64,000 bases of DNA, taken from an uncultured Saccharospirillaceae bacterium. Its GTDB lineage: Bacteria > Pseudomonadota > Gammaproteobacteria > Pseudomonadales > Oceanobacteraceae. Positions 16,254 to 23,500 of this stretch are shown here, in pieces; positions within the stretch are counted from its first letter, which is position 1, and each line of letters begins with the position of its first letter. The notes beneath the pieces are model-generated. The model saw only the letters and a program-made list of their open reading frames with translations. It ran no database searches and was not told the DNA's origin. The stretch covers positions 124,001 through 188,000 of the forward strand of contig CANNFT010000012.1 of NCBI GenBank assembly GCA_947503895.1, written 5' to 3'. Position numbers and translations under genes: made by a program.

Positions 16254-16559
16254 ATGCAAAATCCAGCATCCGCAGATCATAGGAAAGGCAGTGGTCGACA
16301 AGTCTCGTTCTCGTTATCTCACAAACGCGGGCCAACATATGCCGATTGGATGAAGCACCGAGTAGATAGCCAAGCAGGTAAACAGATTTACAGTCATAGA
16401 ATGTCGGTAGTAGAACCTGTCTTTGCTAATATTGGAATCAACAAGGGATTAAACCGATTTAGCTTACGAGGAAAAGACAAAGTACAATCCCAATGGCAGT
16501 TGTACTGTATGCTTCATAATATCAAAAAGCTAACGAATTACGGGCAATTGAGTCCTTAA
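16254..16559 (+). pseudogene. IS1182-family transposase C-terminal fragment
   Basis: About 100 residues. HKRGPTYADWMKHRVDSQ, then GKQIYSHRMSVVEPVFANIG and NKGLNRFSLRGKDKV match the C-terminal end of IS1182-type (DDE) transposases, including the Glu of the DDE triad in VVEPVF. The N-terminal three quarters and both IS ends are missing; the fragment starts right beside the Y1 element end. Not functional. Confidence 0.88.
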
Positions 16560-16667
16560 AAGAGTGTCATAGAGCACTCATAGTGATTATCTTTATCATT
16601 TTGGTGTTTTAGGTTGATAATTAAAATTGATATAGCAAATTAACGGTTAATTAAATTAAGGAATTAG

Positions 16668-17084
16668 GTGGTAGGGAGTCATGGTCTTAAAAGTGGTTTT
16701 TCTACAGCCTCGTTAGGAGTATTGAATTTGATTCCTGAATACTGGCTCAAGTTTGTAGAAAGCCACAACTTGATAGGTCGAGATTTTGAAATTGAAGAAG
16801 CTGACGATTTATCGGAGCTTGGTGCTGATATTAAAATCATGGCTAATGAACAATCCATAAGTGAAGCTACTACATGTTACCCTGGAATTACGGTCGTTAA
16901 AGAGGGCTATATCCCTGTGGGAATGTGTCTTACAGGAAGTGGCGACTATTACTATATAAACAAAAATGAAGGGAATAATGGATCTCTTTACCGTATCTAC
17001 CATGATTCAGTAAATGAGAATTCCATAAATAAAGATGCTATTGATAAAGTTCTCGAAAATTATGAAAAATTGCTATCCCTGTAA
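16668..17084 (+). CDS. SMI1/KNR4 (SUKH)-like immunity-type protein
   Basis: 138 residues from GTG 16668 (preceded by AGGAATTAG). Residues ~60-115 (CYPGITVVKEGYIPVGMCL, GSGDYYYINKN, YRIYHDS) have the SUKH pattern: a strand, a G-Y-I-P/V-G turn, and G-(S/T)GDYY. SUKH proteins act as cytoplasmic immunity factors against secreted or contact-dependent toxins. No toxin gene is adjacent. Stop TAA; CCTAACAAGG lies 6-8 bp beyond. Confidence 0.6.
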   Translation: MVGSHGLKSGFSTASLGVLNLIPEYWLKFVESHNLIGRDFEIEEADDLSELGADIKIMANEQSISEATTCYPGITVVKEGYIPVGMCLTGSGDYYYINKNEGNNGSLYRIYHDSVNENSINKDAIDKVLENYEKLLSL

Positions 17085-17087
17085 TTC

Positions 17088-17130
17088 CCCTAACAAGGCC
17101 AGCCACAGCCAGCAGGGACTGAACTTTCCC
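17088..17130 (+). other. Possible integron-type recombination-site remnant
   Basis: CCCCTAACAAGGCCAGCC directly after the SUKH-like gene resembles the R'' side (RYYYAAC) of attC sites. The genes at 14743 and 17183 end in TAACAAAGG and TAACAAGAC at their stop codons. I cannot find a clean matching GTTRRRY partner, so this is only suggestive. Confidence 0.3.
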
Positions 17131-17182
17131 CGATAATGTGGACACGCTAATCACGAGCCTTTTATGACTTCATATAACACCC

Positions 17183-17671
17183 ATGAAAATTCAAGAAATC
17201 GAAGAAAATAACTGGGGTGACATCTTGGAAATTCAAGATGAAGCCTACCATGAATTTGGTCCGGAAGATTTGGATGTCCTCAAGTCTAAACAATCCGCAT
17301 CACCGGAAACTTGCTTTGTCTGTATTTCAGATCAGGATGATATCTTAGGCTATTTGTTGGCGCACCCGTGGCATGGGTCTCAGCCACCAAAATTGTTTGA
17401 GCCTCTGCCAGATATTTGGCATAGTGATTCTTTATTTCTTCATGATATGGCGGTGAGTTCGCGGTCAAAGGGGCAAGGTATCGGCCGCTCAATGATGGCA
17501 GAGCTAATAAAAGTTTCTGTTCAGAAAGGGGTTAAGAGAATAACGCTTGTTGCTGTTCAGGGCGCTGATAGCTTTTGGTCATTGCTAGGCTTCAAAGAAA
17601 TTTCAGGGGCAAATATTTCCCCAAGCTATGGTGAAAATACGGTTTTAATGGAAAAGGTCTTAACGGCATAA
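17183..17671 (+). CDS. GNAT family N-acetyltransferase
   Basis: 162 residues. The acetyl-CoA binding motif A is clear: LHDMAVSSRSKGQGIGR (V-x-x-x-x-R/Q-x-x-G-x-G/A near residue 95-112), followed by the helix MMAELIKVS and motif B around FWSLLGFKEI. ATG 17183; no strong ribosome binding site. It transfers an acetyl group from acetyl-CoA to an unknown small molecule or protein. GNAT genes are common integron cargo. Confidence 0.88.
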   Translation: MKIQEIEENNWGDILEIQDEAYHEFGPEDLDVLKSKQSASPETCFVCISDQDDILGYLLAHPWHGSQPPKLFEPLPDIWHSDSLFLHDMAVSSRSKGQGIGRSMMAELIKVSVQKGVKRITLVAVQGADSFWSLLGFKEISGANISPSYGENTVLMEKVLTA

Positions 17672-17807
17672 CAAGACTATTTACTCTGGCGCGCAAAATC
17701 ATGTGCGCTGAAACCCAATGCTTCGCTACTTTTGTATTCTTGCAGTGCTCCAAATTAACACAAAAGAAGCCACGTACTGGCCGCCGTTGATACTGGTGTT
17801 TTACACT

Positions 17808-18188
17808 ATGAATAAACTTTTGACTTTGATACTGCCTCTGTTCGCTTGCTCAACGGTTTGGGCAGAGTGCTCTTCTGGACAGAAAGCAACTCCGATTGAA
17901 TTGGATGTGAAATACATTCCTAATGGTACCAAGGCTGCAGGGAATTATGGGTATATGGATCAAGTGATTATTCAGGCTCAAGTTGAATAGGAAGGACTTT
18001 CCTTATTAGGGATGGAGTTAGCCGAAGGAGAGGTAGCCAGCTTCTGGATTCCTTTGGCTTATGAGATTAAGGATAGTATCGCTAGCTCAACCATTAGTGG
18101 TTACAAAGAAGAGATTTTGAATTTTGAAGTTGCTGTGTATTACGGTGATAGTAACTGCCAAAGATCAATACAGCGTTCACTTCGGTAG
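17808..18188 (+). pseudogene. Secreted orphan protein interrupted by an in-frame TAG
   Basis: ATG 17808 starts a signal peptide (NKLLTLILPLFACSTVWA) followed by ECSSGQKATPIELDVKY. After 60 codons comes TAG (17988-17990). The same frame then stays open for a further 65 codons, ELAEGEVASFWIPLAYEI to YYGDSNCQRSIQRSLR, ending at TAG 18186. The continuity and the second Cys suggest one 126-codon gene with a nonsense mutation. No family recognised. Confidence 0.65.
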
Positions 18189-18306
18189 GTGTAAAACAAA
18201 GCCAGTCATTGGGGTCAAGGTTGGTTAGTGCTTGAATCGTTCAGGGGGTATGGCTATAGAATAAGATCTCGAATAGGCATGGTGCTACCATAGACTCTGT
18301 TCAGAC

Positions 18307-18375
18307 ATAAAAAACCCGCATAAATGCGGGTTTTTTATGGGCTGCGATTACTTAGGTGTTAGCCAGGGTAGTCGC
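18307..18375 (+). repeat. Island boundary repeat: gltA 3' end plus terminator (right copy)
   Basis: Direct-repeat partner of 6419-6489. This copy contains the intact end of citrate synthase (RDYPG-stop on the minus strand) and its terminator. Confidence 0.75.
18309..18337 (-). terminator. Bidirectional terminator of gltA
   Basis: CCCGCA (18316-18321), loop TAAA, TGCGGG (18326-18331), with A residues on the left and six T on the right. It ends gltA on the minus strand and insulates it from the island on the plus strand. Confidence 0.9.
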
Positions 18376-19636
18376 GTTTTGCATGGCCAGTGTAAAGCTG
18401 GCGTGGGCGTGCGATGCGGTAATCGCCACTGATCATTTCGTTCCAGTGTGCAATCCAGCCTGGTGTGCGGCCTGTTGCAAAAATAACCGTGAACAATTCA
18501 GTTGGAATGCCAATGGCTTTCAAGATGATGCCTGAGTAGAAGTCTACGTTCGGGTATAGGCCGCGTTTAACGAAGTATTCGTCTTCAAGCGCAATCTTCT
18601 CCAGCTTCATGGCCATTTTAAGTTGTGGGTCGTCTTCTAGGCCAAGTTCTGCTAGCACTTCATCGCAGGTGGCTTTCATGACGGTCGCACGAGGATCGTA
18701 GTTTTTGTAAACACGATGTCCGAAGCCCATTAGACGGAATGGATCTTCTTTGTCTTTTGCTTTTGCTAGGAATTTATCAATGTTGGACTCATCACCGATT
18801 TCATCCAGCATATTTAGAACGGCTTCATTTGCGCCGCCGTGAGCAGGTCCCCATAGGGCTGCAATGCCTGCTGCGATACATGCGAATGGGTTAGCGCCAG
18901 TTGAGCCAGCCATACGAACAGTCGAGGTTGAGGCGTTTTGTTCGTGATCGGCGTGCAATAGGAATACTTTATCCATTGCATTGGCGAGGACTGGGCTAAT
19001 CGGCTTTTCTTCGCATGGTGTGTTAAACATCATGTGAAGGAAATTTTCTGAGTAGCTCAGGTCATTCTTTGGATACATAAATGGCTGACCGATGTTGTAC
19101 TTATACACCATGGCGGCTAATGTCGGCATTTTAGCAATTAGTCGGTGAGCAGCTATTTCACGGTGACGTGCGTCGCGAATATCAAGAGAGTCATGGTAGA
19201 AGGCAGATAGTGCACCCACTACGCCACACATGACAGCCATTGGGTGGGCGTCACGGCGAAATCCATTAAAGAATGTATGGATTTGCTCGTTTACCATGGT
19301 GTGTCCACCAATGGTTTTTTCAAATTTTTCTTTTTCTTCTTTGCTGGGCAGCTCGCCGTGGAGTAGCAAGAAGGAGGTTTCTAGAAAGTCTGATTTTTCT
19401 GCAAGTTGCTCAATTGGATAGCCGCGGTGTAAAAGTACACCTTTTCCGCCATCAATGTAGGTGATTTTTGAATCACATGATGCAGTAGAAACAAAACCTG
19501 GATCATATGTGAAAAGTCCTTTTGCAGTTAAGCTGCGTACGTCTACGACGTCTGGACCGATAGAACCGGAATAGATTGGCAGCTCTAAAGTCTCATCAAG
19601 ACCATCAATTTTTAACTGCGCCTTTTTGTCAGCCAT
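18359..19636 (-). CDS. gltA: Citrate synthase (type II)
   Basis: 425 residues, the hexameric, NADH-sensitive gammaproteobacterial type. It condenses oxaloacetate and acetyl-CoA at entry to the TCA cycle. Seen: the catalytic His in LLHADHEQNAS, a second His in GFGHRVYKNYDPR, an Asp in the YPNVDFYSGI segment, and the family end KRDYPG. ATG 19636 is preceded by AGGAGGCC on the minus strand. It is divergent from the sdh-suc operon with ~395 bp between, and its 3' end is duplicated at the far side of the island. Confidence 0.98.
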   Translation of the reverse strand: MADKKAQLKIDGLDETLELPIYSGSIGPDVVDVRSLTAKGLFTYDPGFVSTASCDSKITYIDGGKGVLLHRGYPIEQLAEKSDFLETSFLLLHGELPSKEEKEKFEKTIGGHTMVNEQIHTFFNGFRRDAHPMAVMCGVVGALSAFYHDSLDIRDARHREIAAHRLIAKMPTLAAMVYKYNIGQPFMYPKNDLSYSENFLHMMFNTPCEEKPISPVLANAMDKVFLLHADHEQNASTSTVRMAGSTGANPFACIAAGIAALWGPAHGGANEAVLNMLDEIGDESNIDKFLAKAKDKEDPFRLMGFGHRVYKNYDPRATVMKATCDEVLAELGLEDDPQLKMAMKLEKIALEDEYFVKRGLYPNVDFYSGIILKAIGIPTELFTVIFATGRTPGWIAHWNEMISGDYRIARPRQLYTGHAKRDYPG

Positions 19637-20031
19637 AAAGGCCTCCTATATTCTGCTATGTCTGTTTTCAGAGTCTATTTTTTACTCAGTGAAATCCGGA
19701 GTTTGTGACTCTTGACCGTTGCAAAGACGGCACAACTATAGGGCCAAAAAATGGATTGTCAATTCTTGCCCACTGCATCTCATTTTCAAGTTTAGCTGAA
19801 GTGTTTAAACTTTGATCTATTATTAGGGGCAGTAATCACATATGCCTTGCAATGTCGCGATTTATCGTGGCGCTGTTTGTATTTGATATACCTTGTGTCT
19901 ATAATCCGGCGCGTTTGCGAAGGCACTGAAATAGCCGTAAGTCAGCATTTTTATTAGGAAAAATGCACCACTTACGGACTTGCCCATAAACCCTCGCCTC
20001 ATGTCGGGGCGATGAGAGAGTGTAGAGAGCC
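19637..20031. promoter_or_regulatory. Divergent regulatory region between gltA and sdhC
   Basis: 395 bp without a gene. It must contain the promoters of both gltA (leftward) and the sdh-suc operon (rightward). It holds several A/T-rich stretches, but I cannot single out a -10/-35 pair or an ArcA/Crp-type operator with confidence. Confidence 0.5.
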
Positions 20032-20409
20032 GTGAATCAAGAAAGACCAATAAATCTCGATCTGACAAAGTTCAGTTTCCCCCTCCCTGCCATCACCTCA
20101 ATCATGCATCGTATTGCGGGCGTGATTCTTTTCGTTGGTGTAGCTTTTTTATTGTGCGCATTAAGTAGCTCGCTCGAATCTGAGCAAAGCTTTAATGAGA
20201 TCAAATCTACCATGACTTCCGGTTTCGGTGGTTTCATTACTTGGGGCCTATTGGCTGCCTTGGCCTATCACTTCGTAGCAGGCATTAAACACCTTGTTAT
20301 GGATTTGGGCATTGGAGAAACCAAAGAAGGCGGCAAACTAGCAGCTATGCTGACACTAGTGATCGCGGGAATCTTGATTGTACTAGCAGGAGTTTGGGTA
20401 TGGGCGTAA
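20032..20409 (+). CDS. sdhC: Succinate dehydrogenase cytochrome b556 subunit
   Basis: 125 residues, three membrane spans. MNQERPINLDLTKF then FPLPAITSIMHRIAGVILF is the family N-terminus, with the Ser/His-Arg near the quinone site. The heme-ligand His is in LAYHFVAGIKHLVMD. GTG start at 20032 after GAGAGCC. It anchors SdhAB to the inner membrane and passes electrons to ubiquinone. Its end overlaps sdhD by 10 nt. Confidence 0.97.
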   Translation: MNQERPINLDLTKFSFPLPAITSIMHRIAGVILFVGVAFLLCALSSSLESEQSFNEIKSTMTSGFGGFITWGLLAALAYHFVAGIKHLVMDLGIGETKEGGKLAAMLTLVIAGILIVLAGVWVWA

Positions 20410-20747
20410 GTATCACAAATTTCGGTCGTAGCGGATTGCACGACTGGCTAATTCAGCGCTTCTCAGCCATTGTCTTAGCTTTATATACCGTCTTCATTGT
20501 TGGGTATTTGATCGGTCATCCCGGTCTTTCCTATGCAGAGTGGAAAGAATTATTTGAGTGCACATCTGTACGCATTTTTACTTTGTTGGCATTAATTTCA
20601 ACGATGGCACACGCGTGGATTGGTATGTGGACAATTTCTACCGACTATATGAAAGCCACCGGTGTACGCTTTGCATTCCAGATGATTTGCTTCTTAGCAA
20701 TGTTTGCTTATCTGGTTTGGGGCATCGAATTGATTTGGGGTGTATAA
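20400..20747 (+). CDS. sdhD: Succinate dehydrogenase membrane anchor subunit
   Basis: 115 residues from ATG 20400 (GCAGGAG upstream at 20386-20392), overlapping the sdhC stop. An in-frame TTG lies at 20394. Three hydrophobic segments. GLHDWLIQRFSAIVLALY is the typical start, with a His in STMAHAWIGMWTISTDY. With SdhC it holds heme b and the quinone site. Confidence 0.96.
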   Translation: MGVSITNFGRSGLHDWLIQRFSAIVLALYTVFIVGYLIGHPGLSYAEWKELFECTSVRIFTLLALISTMAHAWIGMWTISTDYMKATGVRFAFQMICFLAMFAYLVWGIELIWGV

Positions 20748-20751
20748 GATA

Positions 20752-22524
20752 ATGTCAAATATTCGAACTATGACTTTTGACGCCATCGTAATCGGTGGTG
20801 GCGGTGCTGGTATGCGTGCCGCATTGCAGTTAACAGAAGCCGGTATTAAAACCGCTTGTGTCACTAAAGTGTTTCCAACACGTTCTCACACAGTATCCGC
20901 GCAAGGCGGCATCACTTGTGCCATCGCTTCGAATGATCCAAATGATGATTGGCGCTGGCATATGTATGACACCGTAAAAGGGTCTGACTACATTGGCGAT
21001 CAAGACGCCATTGAGTACATGTGCAAAGTTGGCCCTCAGGCTGTTTTTGAGCTAGACCACATGGGACTACCTTTTTCTCGCACAGAAGAAGGCCGTATTT
21101 ATCAACGTCCATTTGGTGGCCAGTCTAAAGGGCCGGATAATCCGACTCAGGCTGCTCGAACGTGCGCTGCTGCTGACCGTACGGGTCACGCACTGTTGCA
21201 CGCTTTGTATCAAGGCAACCTAAAAGGTGGAACAACGTTCTTAAACGAATGGTATGCGGTTGATTTGGTCAAAAATGAAAATGATCAAGTCGCTGGTGTG
21301 ATTGCCATTTGTATTGAAACTGGTGAAAACGTTTACATCAAAGCCAAAGCGACTGTTCTGGCAACAGGCGGTGCTGGTCGAATCTACCAATCTACTACGA
21401 ATGCTTTGATTAATACTGGCGACGGTATGGGCATGGCATTGCGCGCGGGTGTGCCGGCACAAGATATGGAAATGTGGCAGTTCCACCCAACGGGTATTGC
21501 TGGCGCAGGTGTATTGGTGACAGAAGGTTGTCGCGGTGAAGGTGGTTACCTCGTCAATAAAGATGGTGAGCGCTTCATGGAACGCTATGCACCGAACGCG
21601 AAAGACCTTGCTGGTCGCGACGTCGTGGCACGTTCAATGGTAATGGAAATTCTCGAAGGCCGCGGATGTGGCGAAGAGGGCGATCACGTATTCTTGAAGT
21701 TGGATCATCTTGGTGAAGAAACGCTAAATGCTAAGTTGCCCGGTATCCTTGAGCTATCTCGTACGTTTGCTCACGCAGACCCGGTTAAAGAGCCCATTCC
21801 TGTGGTGCCGACTTGTCACTACATGATGGGTGGGATTCCAACGAATATCGGCGGCCAAGCTTTAACTCAAGATGAATCAGGTAACGATAAAATTATCGAA
21901 GGTTTGTTTGCAGCGGGTGAAGCAGCATGCGTGTCCGTTCACGGTGCAAACCGTTTAGGCGGGAACTCACTTCTTGATTTGGTTGTCTTTGGTCGTGCAG
22001 CGGGTATCCAAATTGAAAAAAGCTTTAAAGAAGGCTTTGATATGCTGGATGCAAGAGACTCTGACATTGAAGCCGCGATGGCCCGATTGAATCGTTTACA
22101 AGCTTCTACTGGCGGAGAGAGCGTCGCTGAAGTGCGCAAAGACTTGCAAAAAATCATGCAATTGTACTTCGGCGTATTCCGCGAAGGCGAAAGTATGAAA
22201 AAAGGTCTTCAAATGCTGCAAGATCTTGGCGAGCGTGTTAAAAACACTCATCTGGAAGACAAATCCAGTGCATTCAATACTGCACGTATTGAAGCGCTTG
22301 AGTTGGACAACTTATACGAAGTGGCTTTTGCAACAGCAGTTGCCGCTGAAGAGCGAAAAGAATCGCGCGGCGCACACGCACGTAATGATTTTACTGAGCG
22401 TGACGACGAAAACTGGTTGTGCCACTCATTGTACTTCCCGACGACAAAAACCATTGGCAAGCGCGACGTAAACTTTGCGCCGAAAACCATGGATCCATTC
22501 CCACCTAAAGTCCGTACTTATTAA
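20752..22524 (+). CDS. sdhA: Succinate dehydrogenase flavoprotein subunit
   Basis: 590 residues from ATG 20752, 5 nt after the sdhD stop. FAD-binding GGGGAGMRAA near the N-terminus; the covalent-FAD His in RSHTVSAQGG; active-site segments HPTGIAGAG, RGEGGYLV, and the conserved Arg in HGANRLGGNSLLD. It oxidises succinate to fumarate in complex II. The end DPFPPKVRTY is typical. Confidence 0.98.
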   Translation: MSNIRTMTFDAIVIGGGGAGMRAALQLTEAGIKTACVTKVFPTRSHTVSAQGGITCAIASNDPNDDWRWHMYDTVKGSDYIGDQDAIEYMCKVGPQAVFELDHMGLPFSRTEEGRIYQRPFGGQSKGPDNPTQAARTCAAADRTGHALLHALYQGNLKGGTTFLNEWYAVDLVKNENDQVAGVIAICIETGENVYIKAKATVLATGGAGRIYQSTTNALINTGDGMGMALRAGVPAQDMEMWQFHPTGIAGAGVLVTEGCRGEGGYLVNKDGERFMERYAPNAKDLAGRDVVARSMVMEILEGRGCGEEGDHVFLKLDHLGEETLNAKLPGILELSRTFAHADPVKEPIPVVPTCHYMMGGIPTNIGGQALTQDESGNDKIIEGLFAAGEAACVSVHGANRLGGNSLLDLVVFGRAAGIQIEKSFKEGFDMLDARDSDIEAAMARLNRLQASTGGESVAEVRKDLQKIMQLYFGVFREGESMKKGLQMLQDLGERVKNTHLEDKSSAFNTARIEALELDNLYEVAFATAVAAEERKESRGAHARNDFTERDDENWLCHSLYFPTTKTIGKRDVNFAPKTMDPFPPKVRTY

Positions 22525-22544
22525 GAGTGGGAGGAGAGAGAATC

Positions 22545-23249
22545 ATGTTAGTTAGTGTATATCGCTACAACCCAGAGAAAGATTCTGCACCTTATATGCA
22601 GGACTATGAAATTGAGATACCAGGCGGCAAAGATTTGATGGTGCTAGATGTACTAGCATTGATCAAAGAGCAAGATGAGTCACTGGCATATCGTCGTTCA
22701 TGTCGTGAAGGTGTTTGTGGTTCCGATGGTGTGAATATCTCAGGTAAAAATGGATTGGCTTGTGTCACGCCATTATCTGAAGGTGCGAAAGGCAATAAAT
22801 TGGTTTTACGCCCTTTACCCGGTTTGCCTGTGATTCGAGATTTAGTGGTTGATATGAGTTTATTCTATCAACAGTTTGAAAAGGTTAAGCCTTTCTTACA
22901 GAACGATACACCAGCGCCTGCTATTGAGCGTCTGCAATCGCCTGAAGAGCGTGCAAAACTAGATGGATTGTATGAGTGTATTTTATGCGCATGCTGTTCA
23001 ACATCTTGCCCGTCTTTTTGGTGGAACCCAGACAAGTTCATTGGTCCTGCAGGCTTACTGCAAGCTTATCGTTTCTTGGCGGACAGCCGCGATACCGCGA
23101 CTCAAGATCGCTTGGCTAATTTAGACGATCCATTCAGCGTATTCCGCTGCAGGGGTATTATGAATTGCGTCAACGTTTGTCCGAAAGGTTTGAACCCAAC
23201 ACGTGCCATTGGTCATATTCGAAATATGCTATTGTCACGCGAGATTTAA
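22545..23249 (+). CDS. sdhB: Succinate dehydrogenase iron-sulfur subunit
   Basis: 234 residues from ATG 22545, behind GGGAGGAGAG. Three clusters are visible: 2Fe-2S (CREGVCGSDG with a later Cys), 4Fe-4S (CILCACCSTSCP) and 3Fe-4S (CRGIMNCVNVCPKGLNP). It carries electrons from SdhA to the membrane anchor. Last gene of the sdh part; sucA follows after 251 bp without a clear terminator. Confidence 0.98.
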   Translation: MLVSVYRYNPEKDSAPYMQDYEIEIPGGKDLMVLDVLALIKEQDESLAYRRSCREGVCGSDGVNISGKNGLACVTPLSEGAKGNKLVLRPLPGLPVIRDLVVDMSLFYQQFEKVKPFLQNDTPAPAIERLQSPEERAKLDGLYECILCACCSTSCPSFWWNPDKFIGPAGLLQAYRFLADSRDTATQDRLANLDDPFSVFRCRGIMNCVNVCPKGLNPTRAIGHIRNMLLSREI

Positions 23250-23289
23250 TGTAGTCAGGTACTGCCTGAATCTGCATACGTGCTTCAAA

Positions 23290-23319
23290 GCAATTGCGTC
23301 AGACACATGGCGCAATTGC
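23290..23319 (+). other. Hairpin in the sdhB-sucA gap
   Basis: GCAATTGCG (23290-23298) and CGCAATTGC (23311-23319) form a 9-bp perfect stem with a 12-nt loop, followed by an A/T-rich run without a T tract. The rest of the 251-bp gap has no gene. Possible RNA processing or stability element in the long transcript. Confidence 0.55.
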
Positions 23320-23500
23320 CAATAATAATAATTTAGGCCCGAGTAGCATCATATTTGCTAGGCTATTATAAGAGTTCATGGGAACGGGTTACCCCCGTAC
23401 TGATCAAAGAACTTCAGACCACACCAGGTCACCTGTCGATCCACAACAGTGAAGTTTGGCGTATCGTACCCCATACCTGTAATTTAAGGTGGTTTTAGAC

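Noticed and set aside
6419..18375. Prophage
   Set aside because: No structural, packaging or lysis gene and no integrase are visible in the island.
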